From Rhodospirillales bacterium (GTDB taxonomy: Bacteria; Pseudomonadota; Alphaproteobacteria; Rhodospirillales; Defluviicoccaceae): a stretch of 64,000 nt of DNA. The DNA lies in the NCBI GenBank assembly GCA_016793925.1, contig JAEULH010000035.1:1-64000 (forward strand), given 5' to 3'. Positions 35,746 to 44,168 of the stretch are shown here, one piece after another (the stretch's first letter is position 1; every line of letters begins with the position of its first letter). The translations under genes were made by a program, and so were the position numbers. The notes beneath the pieces are model-generated. The model made no database searches, was not told the origin of the DNA, and saw only the letters and a list, made by a program, of their open reading frames with translations.

Positions 35746-38037
35746 TCAGCGGGCGCGTTCCTCAAGTTCGATCACGCCATGGAGGCGCCGGCGAATCTCG
35801 TCGGTCATGCGCTGGGCCTCCTCCTCGTTGCCGACCACCCGCGGCCTGAGCAGGACCAGAAGCTCGGTGCGCGTTTTCCGGTTGGTCGTGGTGCCGAACA
35901 GGAAGCCGAGGACGGGGATGTCCTTGAGCAGGGGAATGCCGCTGTCGGTCTCCTCGTTCCGATCGCGGATCAGGCCGCCGATCGCGATCGCTTCGCCGTC
36001 CTGGACCGCGATCGTGCTTTCGACCCGGCGCTGCTGGAACGTCGGCGAGTCGAGGTCGGAGGAGGTCGTCCGCACCGCGTCCGAAACCTCCTGACCGAGC
36101 TCGAGCGTGACCAGGCCGCCCGTGTTGACCCGCGGCGTGACATCAAGGATGACGCCGGTGTTGCGGTATTCGATGGAGTTTACGACCGGCGCGCCGGCCG
36201 TGATCGTGCTGACGGCGCTCTGCGTCGAGACGGGAACCTCGTCACCGACCTGCAGCGCGGCGGTCTGGTTGTCGAGAACCAGCAGCAGCGGCGAGGAGAC
36301 CACGCGCACATTGGTGACCGTCTCCAGGGCGTTGACGATCGCCCGGATATCGCCCGTCTTCAGCGCGTAGGAGAAGCCCGGGAAGACCGAGGCGACGGCT
36401 CCGGTCGCCAGCGAGCTCAGGGTGAAGCTGTTGTTCCCGGCCTTGAAGAACCATTCGACGCCGTACCGGAGCTCGTCGTCGAGGGAAACCTCGAGGATCG
36501 TCGCCTCGATCAGAACCTGCAGCGGGATGGTGTCGAGCTTTTTCAGGACCGCTTCGACTTCGCGGTAGTCGTTGGGCGTCGCGTAGATGACCAGGGCGTT
36601 CTTGACCGGATCGGCAATGATGCGGACCTGGTTCTCGGTCGGGGTCTCTTCTTCTCCCGTGGTCGACTGGCGCAACTGCGACGCGGTGGCCCGCGCCCGC
36701 GCCGCCAGCGTCTGCTGGCGGATCCGCGACGGCGTTCCGAACTGACGGTTCAGGCCGCCGGTGCTGCCAAGTCCGGTCGAACCGCCGAGCCCGGTGGTCG
36801 TGCTGCGTTGAGACAGCGAACCGCCGATGCCGCTGGTCGAGAGCCCGCCGCCGAAGCCCAACCGCGAGCGGCCGGTGGTGCCGAACCCGTACTCGTCGCC
36901 GATCGAGGTGGGGGTCATCCCGGGGGCGAGTTCGGCGCGCTGGGCGGCGCTGCCCGGGGAGAAAATGTCGCTCAGGACAAGCGCCAGATCCTCCGCCCGG
37001 CTGTTTTCGATGTAGTAGACGTAGAGCCGAGGGACCGCTTCCTCACCGACATCCAGCCGGCTGATCCAGGTTTTCGCGCGATCGAGGTAGGTGGCCTGCG
37101 AAGCGATCACCAGAACCGCATTCATCCGCTGGATGGGGACGAAGCGGACGACATTCGCGAGCGGGCCTTCCTCCTTGGTGCTGAACACCGTCTCCAGCTC
37201 GCCGACGATCGTTTCCGGCTCGCTCGATTGCAGCGGGAAGATGCCGAAGGATTTCCCGGCCATCCAGTCGACATCGAAGGTGTTGATCATGTCGACCATG
37301 TTGATCAGTTCGTTCTGGTTCCCGCCGAGGATGAGGATGTTTCGCGTCGTGTCGGCGCGCAGGACGGCGCCGGGCGGCGACACCGGCTCCAGCAGCTTCT
37401 GCATTTCCGCCGCGCCGACGAAGTGGAGGGGCACGACCATGACGCTGGTACCCGGTCTCTGACGGACGGCCTGGACCGAGCCGCGGAGACGCGCGCCGCT
37501 GCGGATGGCCGCATCGGCGGGCACGATGCGATAGAGGCCGTCGGATTCGACGATCGTCGCGCCGTTGAGATCGAGGATCGTCTCCAGCGTCGCAAGCAGC
37601 GAAGCCGCAGGCACCGGCTGGCCGGTCTGCAGCGTCACCGCGCCCTGGACGCGCGGATCGATGACGTAATTGTAGCCGAGCGTGTCGCCGAGAACGGCCT
37701 TGATCACCTCCTGCAAATCGGCGTTGACGAAGTTCAGCGTGATTTCGCCTTCCGGCGTCGACTGGCGCTGCACCCCGGCGCCGGTGGGCGGATTCGCCAG
37801 CGTATTGGTTCCGGGAAAGAGGCTTGGAGGTTTGCGCGGCTCGTTCGCCTTGTCCGGGAGCACAGGTCCCGAGCCGTACGCGCCCTCCCGGCGCACGGCG
37901 CCGGTCTCGGTCGGCGTCGGCGCGCCGAGCGTCTCCTGCGGGGGGACGGGCTTCGGCGAGGAGCAGGCGACGACGCCCAGCAGAAGGGCGCACACCACCG
38001 CCGTCCAGACGGCGGCCGTCCCACGACGACGACCCAT
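35746..38037 (-). CDS. gspD: Type II secretion outer-membrane secretin GspD
   Basis: 763 residues. Lipoprotein signal peptide with lipobox LLGVVAC (Cys at about 25), so it may self-anchor in the outer membrane without a pilotin. N0 domain (LNFVNADLQEVIKAVLGDTL), N1-N3 domains with NILILGGNQNELINMVDMI and ADPVKNALVIYATPNDYREVE, a long Gly/Ser/Thr-rich insert (about 410-500), then the secretin core (VRVVSSPLLLVLDNQTAALQ; GVILDVTPRVN; VPVLGFLFG; LLVLLRPRVV). Forms the exit pore for folded proteins. Divergent from eipB. Confidence 0.95.
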   Translation of the reverse strand: MGRRRGTAAVWTAVVCALLLGVVACSSPKPVPPQETLGAPTPTETGAVRREGAYGSGPVLPDKANEPRKPPSLFPGTNTLANPPTGAGVQRQSTPEGEITLNFVNADLQEVIKAVLGDTLGYNYVIDPRVQGAVTLQTGQPVPAASLLATLETILDLNGATIVESDGLYRIVPADAAIRSGARLRGSVQAVRQRPGTSVMVVPLHFVGAAEMQKLLEPVSPPGAVLRADTTRNILILGGNQNELINMVDMINTFDVDWMAGKSFGIFPLQSSEPETIVGELETVFSTKEEGPLANVVRFVPIQRMNAVLVIASQATYLDRAKTWISRLDVGEEAVPRLYVYYIENSRAEDLALVLSDIFSPGSAAQRAELAPGMTPTSIGDEYGFGTTGRSRLGFGGGLSTSGIGGSLSQRSTTTGLGGSTGLGSTGGLNRQFGTPSRIRQQTLAARARATASQLRQSTTGEEETPTENQVRIIADPVKNALVIYATPNDYREVEAVLKKLDTIPLQVLIEATILEVSLDDELRYGVEWFFKAGNNSFTLSSLATGAVASVFPGFSYALKTGDIRAIVNALETVTNVRVVSSPLLLVLDNQTAALQVGDEVPVSTQSAVSTITAGAPVVNSIEYRNTGVILDVTPRVNTGGLVTLELGQEVSDAVRTTSSDLDSPTFQQRRVESTIAVQDGEAIAIGGLIRDRNEETDSGIPLLKDIPVLGFLFGTTTNRKTRTELLVLLRPRVVGNEEEAQRMTDEIRRRLHGVIELEERAR

Positions 38038-38359
38038 CAAGAGGCCAGATCCAAACGTGCGAACCTTGTCTCGGACCGCAGCCGCCGACGCGGCGGAGCG
38101 GAACCGCTGCGACGTCCAGGGTACCGCGCTAGTCATTGCGCGCTGTATCGACAATCATCGCGCCAATATTGTGACGACCACAGCACGAACCTGCAACGAA
38201 GAGTAACCCCGTGCCAGATCGGACACCACCACGGGCTTGCAAGTAGGCCCGACTTTTGCGGCGGAGCGCGACCTTTCTGTCATAGACACGTCAAGTTGCC
38301 TGCGCGTAATGTGTGCGCCCGCTCACCCGAAACTCGCCCAGTCTCCAGCGTCGCAAGCC
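38038..38359. other. 322-base divergent region between gspD and eipB
   Basis: No gene recognised. The in-frame extensions of both neighbours run into it but lack family sequence. It should hold the promoters of the gspD-gspK unit (minus) and eipB (plus); CAATATTGTGACGACC near 38162-38178 is relatively AT-rich, but no convincing hexamer pair could be assigned. Confidence 0.5.
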
Positions 38360-39163
38360 ATGCCTCCAATCATCTTCAATGTGTCTCTTGCGGCTTGTCT
38401 TGCGGCGACGGTCATCGCGCCGGCCAGCGCGGATGTGGTTCTGTCCCCCCACCAGGCTGTCTACCGGATGGCATTGGCGCCGGGGAGTCATACCATCGAT
38501 ATTACCGCCGCTGAAGGCTTGATGGTCTATCGCGTCGCGCGCGAGTGCGGCGGCTGGACGGTCGAGAACCATACCGTCATCCGCTACCTGCAGGAGGATG
38601 GCGATACGGTGGAGGACAAATGGGCGTTCGTCAGCTGGGAGTCGGAGGACGGTCTGGGTTATCGCTTCCGGGTGATCCACAAGAACGGCGATGATGCAGG
38701 CCGGATCGAAGGGGTCGCGAGCCTCGATCGGGCCGGTGGCGGCGGCGTCGCCCACTACACCGCTCCGGAAGAGGTGGACGTCGAACTTCCCGAAGGCACG
38801 CTGTTCCCGACCGCGCATTTGCGCCGTCTGATCGAAGCGGCGCAGAACGGCGAAAAGAGGCTGACCCGGGTGGTCTTCGACGGAACGACGGAGGATAACC
38901 CCTATCTCGTCAACGTCATGATTGCTCCGGGGCAGCGCCAGGAGAAGCCGCTTGCGCAGGTTCTGGGCGCGCCGCCCTCCGCGTCCTTTTGGACGCGCGG
39001 CGCGTTCTACCCGTACTTTGCCAACAGCGAGACCCCCGACTTCGAGATGACCATTCAGTTGCGCGCCGACGGGATCGCCGAGCGGATGGAGCAGGATTTC
39101 GACGACCTGGGCCTGAGCGGAACCTTGCTCGGCGTTCAACTCCTGCCGTATCCGGACTGCTGA
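38360..39163 (+). CDS. eipB: Cell-envelope integrity protein EipB (DUF1849)
   Basis: 267 residues from MPPIIFNVSLAACLAATVIAPASA, a signal peptide cleaved before DVVLSPHQAVYRMAL. The mature part is the DUF1849 beta-spiral described for Brucella EipB: LAPGSHTIDITAAEGLMVYRV, CGGWTVENHTVIRYL, WESEDGLGYRFRV, and a Cys near the start of the domain plus a final Cys (LLPYPDC) that match the family's conserved disulfide. It acts in the periplasm on envelope stability. Longer in-frame starts (38237, 38309) have no signal-peptide logic. Family is essentially alphaproteobacterial. Confidence 0.88.
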   Translation: MPPIIFNVSLAACLAATVIAPASADVVLSPHQAVYRMALAPGSHTIDITAAEGLMVYRVARECGGWTVENHTVIRYLQEDGDTVEDKWAFVSWESEDGLGYRFRVIHKNGDDAGRIEGVASLDRAGGGGVAHYTAPEEVDVELPEGTLFPTAHLRRLIEAAQNGEKRLTRVVFDGTTEDNPYLVNVMIAPGQRQEKPLAQVLGAPPSASFWTRGAFYPYFANSETPDFEMTIQLRADGIAERMEQDFDDLGLSGTLLGVQLLPYPDC

Positions 39164-39201
39164 GCGCACCTTTCTCACCGGGCTCCACCTCAGACCTTGC
39201 G

Positions 39202-40182
39202 TCAGTTCGGCCACAGCCAGGCGGCGCCGCGCACGCCGCTGGAATCGCCGTGACGGTTGCGCCTCAGCGCCGTCGCCACGTGGTCGGAGAAGACCCAGCG
39301 GCGCCACAGGCGCGGCACGTCGTCGTAGAGCCGGGAGATGTTGGACAGGCCGCCGCCGAGGACGATGACGTCCGGATCGAGGACGTTGATCACCGACGCC
39401 AGCGCTCGCGCCAGCCGCTCGGCATAGCCGGCGAGGCCGGCTGTCGCGGCCGGGTCGCCGGCCTCCGCAAGGGCGGTGATGGCGGCCGCATCCGGATCGG
39501 CGGCGAGGACGCCTTCGGTCGCGACCGCCGTCGCGTCGCCCGACCCGCGCACCGCATCCGGCACTGCATGCCTTCCGGCGGCGCGCGCGTAGGCGCGGGC
39601 GAGGCCCACCCCCGAGAGATAGGTTTCGATGCATCCCCTCAGGCCGCAGTAGCATGGCTCGCCTGGCGGGTCTTCGTCCTGCGGCCAGGGCATCGGGTTG
39701 TGCCCCCATTCGCCGGCGATGGCGTTCGCGCCCGTCCAGGCTCGGCGTTCGATGGCGATGCCGCCGCCGACGCCGGTGCCCAGGATCACGCCGAAGACGA
39801 CGCGACCGCCGGCGCCCGCGCCATCGACGGCTTCGGAGACGGCGAAGCAGTTGGCGTCGTTGGCCACGCGCACCGGTCGCGCGAGGCGTTCGCCAAGATC
39901 GCGGTCCAGCGGATGGCCGATGAGCCAGGTGGCGTTGGCGTTCTTGACGACGCCGGTCGTGGGCGATATGGCGCCGGGAATGCCGACGCCGACGGTCGCC
40001 GGCGGGTCTCCAGCGCGGCCTCCGACGCTCTCCAGCCGGGCAACCAGGCCGACGATCGCGTCAAGCGTCTTGCGGTAGTCGCCGCGCGGCGTCGGAACGC
40101 GCAGGCGGACGCCTTCGCCGCCGCGCTCGTCGATCACGATGCCTTCGATCTTGCTGCCGCCGAGATCGATGCCGATCCTCAT
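39202..40182 (-). CDS. ROK-family sugar kinase (fructokinase-like)
   Basis: 326 residues, beginning MRIGIDLGGSKIEGIVID with the phosphate-1 DxGG motif. ROK signatures: VGVGIPGAISPTTGVVKNAN, NDANCFAVSEA (catalytic Asp), GVILGTGVGGGIAI, EWGHNPMPWPQDEDPPGEPCYCGLRGCIETYLSG with the zinc-binding His and Cys residues, and VIVLGGGLSNI. Phosphorylates a hexose, probably fructose as in Mak. It is 38 bases downstream of the ArsR gene on the same strand, which may be chance or co-transcription. Confidence 0.9.
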   Translation of the reverse strand: MRIGIDLGGSKIEGIVIDERGGEGVRLRVPTPRGDYRKTLDAIVGLVARLESVGGRAGDPPATVGVGIPGAISPTTGVVKNANATWLIGHPLDRDLGERLARPVRVANDANCFAVSEAVDGAGAGGRVVFGVILGTGVGGGIAIERRAWTGANAIAGEWGHNPMPWPQDEDPPGEPCYCGLRGCIETYLSGVGLARAYARAAGRHAVPDAVRGSGDATAVATEGVLAADPDAAAITALAEAGDPAATAGLAGYAERLARALASVINVLDPDVIVLGGGLSNISRLYDDVPRLWRRWVFSDHVATALRRNRHGDSSGVRGAAWLWPN

Positions 40183-40220
40183 CGCGGCCGCTCGGACCCT
40201 CTCGATCCCCTGGCCGGCGC

Positions 40221-40604
40221 TCAGGAAGACAGCATGACCGTGCCGGCGCCGAGGGCGTGCTCCCCGGCAGCCGCAACGGCGGCTGCGTGGCCCTGCTCGA
40301 ACTCGGCGCAATAGAGTTGGTACAGCGTGGCTATGACCGCCGCGGCCTCAACGCCGGCGAGCGAGTAATAGATCGTCTGTGCCGCGCGCCGGGTCTGTAC
40401 CAGGTTGTCGCGTCGCAGCCGAGCCAGATGCTGCGACAGCGCCGATTGGCTCAGACCGATCAGGCGCTCGAGTTCGCCCACCGAGCGCTCGCCCTTGGCG
40501 AGTTGGCAGAGCACCATGAGCCGGTGGGTGTTGCCCATGGCCTTTAGAAGCGCGCTGGCGCGAGCCGCGCTGGCGCGCATGGTTTCGAGATCGACCGTCT
40601 CCAC
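40221..40604 (-). CDS. ArsR-family repressor with SqrR/BigR-type cysteines
   Basis: 127 residues from a GTG with GGGAG upstream. Winged-helix ArsR fold: LLKAMGNTHRLMVLCQLAKGERSVGELERLIG, then recognition helix LSQSALSQHLARLRRDNLVQTRRAAQTIYYSLAG. Cys33 (VLCQL) and Cys99 (LYQLYCAEF) are 66 residues apart, exactly as in SqrR (C41/C107) and BigR (C42/C108), which form tetrasulfide or disulfide bridges with persulfides. No metal-site ELCVCD motif is present. It is divergent from a tusA-like sulfur-carrier gene, so it probably derepresses that gene under sulfide or persulfide stress. Confidence 0.87.
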   Translation of the reverse strand: METVDLETMRASAARASALLKAMGNTHRLMVLCQLAKGERSVGELERLIGLSQSALSQHLARLRRDNLVQTRRAAQTIYYSLAGVEAAAVIATLYQLYCAEFEQGHAAAVAAAGEHALGAGTVMLSS

Positions 40605-40936
40605 CTGCGTCTCCCTTTGCGCCCCCCGGCGCCGATGCACCAAAGGCGAACAGGCCTCCCGTCTGCCTGCCGCCCGTGCCGGGCATGTCAGGCTCACCGG
40701 ATGCCATCGCGGACGGATGGCGGTCCGAACCCGGCGACCTGCGTCTCCATGAGCATGTGATCATAGAGGGGGAAATTAAAAGATTCTACACCGTCGCTTC
40801 GCGGTCGCACAATGCGGTGCTTGCGCGTCCGGGCATTATCGGTGATCTGTGTCCGCAGCAGAGCGCCAGAGCCCATGGTCCATGGCCGCCGCGGGCCCGC
40901 CGCTCTCGGCCGGAACAACGACAAGGATACGCCGTC
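40605..40936. other. 332-base divergent region between the ArsR and tusA-like genes
   Basis: No gene recognised; an in-frame plus-strand extension of the tusA-like ORF reaches 40676 but has no family sequence. An AT-richer stretch at 40757-40792 (TGTGATCATAGAG...AAATTAAAAGATTC) contrasts with the GC-rich surroundings and is the likeliest place for the promoters and the ArsR operator. No perfect operator palindrome was assigned. Confidence 0.5.
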
Positions 40937-41164
40937 TTGGCCGAACACGTGCTCGACGCCCGCGGCCTGCAATGTCCCCTGCCGGTGCTGCGCGCGAACA
41001 AGATCATGAAGGGGCTGGCCGTCGGCGCCGAGCTGGAAGTGCTGGCGAGCGATCCGGCCGCACCCCAGGACTTCGTCAGCTACGCCAGGACCACCGGCCA
41101 CGTGCTGGTCGACAGCCGCGCCGACGCTGGTGTCTTCACCATCGTCTTGCGCAAGGCCGGCTGA
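40937..41164 (+). CDS. tusA: TusA-family sulfur carrier protein
   Basis: 75 residues from a TTG with AAGGA nine bases upstream, reading (M)AEHVLDARGLQCPLPVL. The CPxP motif (Cys at about 13) carries the persulfide sulfur. The rest (GAELEVLASDPAAPQDFVSYARTTGH) is the standard two-layer TusA fold. It relays sulfur for thiomodification or sulfur oxidation. It is divergent from a persulfide-type repressor; together they look like a sulfane-sulfur handling unit. Assignment to TusA versus YeeD/SirA-like paralogues is open. Convergent with the GDPD gene 10 bases away. Confidence 0.88.
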   Translation: MAEHVLDARGLQCPLPVLRANKIMKGLAVGAELEVLASDPAAPQDFVSYARTTGHVLVDSRADAGVFTIVLRKAG

Positions 41165-41174
41165 ACGGGTCGGC

Positions 41175-42212
41175 TCAACCGTCGCGGTGGCCGATGGCAC
41201 GGCAAGCGCGCACCCCGGCCTCGACATTGTCGGTAAAGAAGCCGTCGATCCCGGCGGCAAGGAAGGCCGCGAGTTCGCCGTCCAGGTCGCCCGGCGCCGT
41301 CGCCGGTCCGGGCCGGCGATACTGCGCCGGGAGAAAGCAGTTCTCCGCCCGGAACGTGTAGGGATGGACGAGAAGACCCGCGGCGTGGGCGTCGGCGACG
41401 AACGCGCTCGTTCGGGCGATGTCCAGGCCGCCGTCATCGCGAAGCGGGATGATGAAGCGGTTCTTTTCCGGGCCGACGCCGGCGGCGTAGCCGGCGACGG
41501 TCTTGAGCCCCGTCGCCGTCGCCATCTCGGCGTAGGTTGTCGCGCCGCCGTTTGCCTGGACGTCGAACGGCTTGCCCTCGGTCCCCAGGAGCTGGATGAG
41601 AGGCAGGCCGGTCATCCCGGCAAGCGCCCTGAGGTTGCCGATTTCGAATGACTGGATGAAGACCGCCGCGTCCGGGCCGGCGAAGCCATGACGCGCCAGG
41701 GCTTCAAGCAGGGGCCTCTCCATCGCCAGGCCGGCGTCGGCGAAGTGGGTCGGATGCTTGGTTTCCGGATAGACGCCGATGGTGCGGCCGCTTTCTGCGG
41801 CGAGCGCCGCCGCCAGTTCGAGGATCTCGTCGAAGGTCGGAACGGCGAAGCGGCCGTTGAACATCGCGTTGCGCGGGCGGACCTCCGCGATACGCTCGAT
41901 GGCGCGCAGGGTCCTGATCTCGGCCAGGGTGAAGTCCTCGCTGAACCAGCCCTCGACGCTCACGCCATCGACCGACCTGCGCGTTCTGCGAGCCGCGAAT
42001 TCGGGATGGTCGGCAACGTCTGTGGTCAGGTTGAGGACGTTGTCATGCCGGGCGATCAGAACACCGTCCCTGGTCATGACCAGATCGGGCTCGATGTAGT
42101 CGGCGCCCAGGCGCGCCGCTATGGCGTACGCCTCCAGCGTGTGCTCCGGCACCAGGGCGCTGGCGCCGCGGTGGGCGATGATCAGACAGCGACGCTCCGC
42201 CTGCGCGCGCAT
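41175..42212 (-). CDS. Glycerophosphodiester phosphodiesterase
   Basis: 345 residues, the longer GlpQ-like size. TIM-barrel GDPD motifs: IIAHRGASALVPEHTLEAYAIA (catalytic His in HRGA), YIEPDLVMTRDGVLIARHDNVLN (Glu, Asp and second His), YPETKHP and VHPYTFRAE. Hydrolyses glycerophosphodiesters to glycerol 3-phosphate and an alcohol. Periplasmic GlpQ has a signal peptide; none is visible here (starts MRAQAERRCLIIAHRG), so this copy is probably cytoplasmic unless the start is misplaced. Lies 12 bases from the methyltransferase-like gene on the same strand. Confidence 0.9.
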   Translation of the reverse strand: MRAQAERRCLIIAHRGASALVPEHTLEAYAIAARLGADYIEPDLVMTRDGVLIARHDNVLNLTTDVADHPEFAARRTRRSVDGVSVEGWFSEDFTLAEIRTLRAIERIAEVRPRNAMFNGRFAVPTFDEILELAAALAAESGRTIGVYPETKHPTHFADAGLAMERPLLEALARHGFAGPDAAVFIQSFEIGNLRALAGMTGLPLIQLLGTEGKPFDVQANGGATTYAEMATATGLKTVAGYAAGVGPEKNRFIIPLRDDGGLDIARTSAFVADAHAAGLLVHPYTFRAENCFLPAQYRRPGPATAPGDLDGELAAFLAAGIDGFFTDNVEAGVRACRAIGHRDG

Positions 42213-42224
42213 CGACGCTGGCCG

Positions 42225-43331
42225 CTAGATCGGACCGTCGGTCGCGACAAAGCCCGGCAGCGCAGGCAGCTCGGCGTTGGCGATGACGAAGGCCTTGAAC
42301 AGTAGGCCCATGCCGGCCGGGTGGACCAGCCGCCGAACCGCGCCGAGAATGGCCTGGAACTGGTCCGGCGGCGCCCCCAGGAACAGCGCTTCGGCTCGCC
42401 GATCGATGCCGAGGCGACCGAGGAACAGGCCCTGTGGGATCGGCCCGAGGGCCCGCGCGCCGGCGCTCGCGACCGCCGTTGTGAGTGCGCCGAAGTCGAC
42501 ATGGTGGGAGAGGTCGGTCTCCCCCGGGTGGTCGAGGATGCCGTGGAACTCGTGCCGGCGAACGGCCTGCAGGGTGTCGCCGGCCGTGCTCGCGCTGTGG
42601 CCGTAGTCGACGATCAGCGCCGCCCCGCCTTGACCGGCGACCCGGCGGGCGATGTCCGCGGCGAGCGCCTCGCCGGCCGGGCTGACCTCGACCACGTCGC
42701 CTTCGACAACGTCGGCCAGGCTGAGCGGGAGGCGCAAGGGAAACGCCGGCTTGAGCGTGAATTGCAACGTCGCCTTGTCGTCGCCGAGGCCGATGCGCCG
42801 TTCCTGCCAGCCGGCGCCGATCTTTACGTACTGCTTCATCGGCAGGGCGTCGAAGAACTCGTTGGCGAGGATGATCGCCGGGCGAGGCGGAACGCCGGCG
42901 AGCTCGTCGTGCCATGACGGCGCCCGAGCCAGGCGCAGATTTTCCAGCGCATCCGCCTGCTTGCGCCGCAGGGCGCGGCTGGTTTCGACGAGATGCACCT
43001 GCAGGGCGGCGTCAAAGTCCGGGGCGAACTGCTTGATCGCCCGGAGCGCGTCGGCGAGCAGCGTCCCGCGGCCGGGGCCCAGCTCGATCAGGTCGACCGG
43101 ATCCGGTCGACCCATCGCCGTCCACACGCCCGCGCACCAGGCCCCGATGAGCTCGCCGAAGACCTGGGAGATTTCCGGCGCGGTGACGAAATCGCCGGCG
43201 CGGCCGAGCGGATCGCGGGTGGTGTAATAGCCCCACTGCGGGTGGCTGAGGGCATCGACCATGAAGTCGGAGAGGCTGATGGCGCCCTCTTCGACAATGC
43301 GTTGGGCGAGGTGGGCAACGAGCGGAGACAC
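42225..43331 (-). CDS. MidA/NDUFAF7-like SAM-dependent arginine methyltransferase
   Basis: 368 residues from a GTG at 43331. Family hallmarks: PQWGYYTTRDPLGRAGDFVTAPEISQVFGELIG (in two parts), IELGPGRGTLLAD (SAM-binding motif I), VHLVETSRALRRKQ, ILANEFFDALPMKQYV, and IVDYGHSAS. The mitochondrial homologue NDUFAF7 methylates an Arg of complex I subunit NDUFS2; a bacterial role on NuoD is plausible. The gene starts 6 bases after the lgt stop, a pairing common in alphaproteobacteria. Confidence 0.87.
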   Translation of the reverse strand: MSPLVAHLAQRIVEEGAISLSDFMVDALSHPQWGYYTTRDPLGRAGDFVTAPEISQVFGELIGAWCAGVWTAMGRPDPVDLIELGPGRGTLLADALRAIKQFAPDFDAALQVHLVETSRALRRKQADALENLRLARAPSWHDELAGVPPRPAIILANEFFDALPMKQYVKIGAGWQERRIGLGDDKATLQFTLKPAFPLRLPLSLADVVEGDVVEVSPAGEALAADIARRVAGQGGAALIVDYGHSASTAGDTLQAVRRHEFHGILDHPGETDLSHHVDFGALTTAVASAGARALGPIPQGLFLGRLGIDRRAEALFLGAPPDQFQAILGAVRRLVHPAGMGLLFKAFVIANAELPALPGFVATDGPI

Positions 43332-43337
43332 GGCGGT

Positions 43338-44129
43338 CTACCTTCTTCTTGCGCCGAGCCAGATGAGGATCAGGCCGGCCACGATCATCGGCATCGACAG
43401 AAGTTGGCCCATTGTCGCGCCGGCGTAAAGGAAGCCGAGATTGGCGTCGGGTTGGCGGAAAAATTCGGCGAACGAGCGGAAGATGCCGTAGCCGAGGAGG
43501 AACGCGCCGGAGAGGATGCCGGCCCGGTTGCGGATGGCCTCCACCCGCCAGAGCAGATGCATCAGTACGAACAGGACCAGGCCTTCGAGAGCGGCCTGGT
43601 AGAGTTGGCTCGGGTGGCGCGGCTCCGGCCCGAAGCCGGGGAAGACCATCGCCCACGGAACGTTGCTGGGCCGTCCGACCAGCTCGCCGTTGATGAAGTT
43701 GGCGATGCGGCCCAGGCCCAGGCCGATCGGAGCCGCGCAGAAGATCAGATCCGCGAACGACAGGATGGGCAGGCGGCGGAGGCGGCAGTACAGGACGCCG
43801 GCGACGACGACCCCCAGCAGCCCGCCATGGAACGACATGCCGCCCTTCCAGATCTGGGCGATCGCGAGCGGATTGGCGATGTAGAACTCGGTCCGATAGA
43901 ACAGAACGTACCCCAGTCGCCCGCCGAGTATCACGCCTGCCGTCGCCCAGATCAGAAAATCGTCGACGTCGAGCGGTGCGATGCGGTTGGGCGGGTACTT
44001 GGCGAGGCGACGCGCGTACTGCCAGCCGAGGATGAGCCCGAACAGGTAGGCAAGCGCATACCAGCGGATGACGAAGGGTCCGATCTCGACCAGCACCGGG
44101 TCGATGTATGGGTAGGGCAGAGCGAACAT
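43338..44129 (-). CDS. lgt: Prolipoprotein diacylglyceryl transferase Lgt
   Basis: 263 residues and seven predicted membrane helices. The Lgt signature GRIANFINGELVGR is present, as are IRWYALAYLFGLILGW, GGRLGYVLFY, GGMSFHGGLLG and RHPSQLYQAALEG. Transfers diacylglycerol from phosphatidylglycerol to the lipobox Cys of prolipoproteins in the inner membrane, the first step of lipoprotein maturation; the GspD lipoprotein in this window would be a client. First gene of an lgt-midA-GDPD run. Confidence 0.96.
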   Translation of the reverse strand: MFALPYPYIDPVLVEIGPFVIRWYALAYLFGLILGWQYARRLAKYPPNRIAPLDVDDFLIWATAGVILGGRLGYVLFYRTEFYIANPLAIAQIWKGGMSFHGGLLGVVVAGVLYCRLRRLPILSFADLIFCAAPIGLGLGRIANFINGELVGRPSNVPWAMVFPGFGPEPRHPSQLYQAALEGLVLFVLMHLLWRVEAIRNRAGILSGAFLLGYGIFRSFAEFFRQPDANLGFLYAGATMGQLLSMPMIVAGLILIWLGARRR

Positions 44130-44168
44130 CTCAGAGCCGCCGGCCGCGCTGGACGGAGCACTTCAGGG

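Noticed and set aside
35497..38514. 1005-codon plus-strand frame opposite gspK and gspD
   Set aside because: Antisense to two complete secretion genes; composition is that of a shadow frame.
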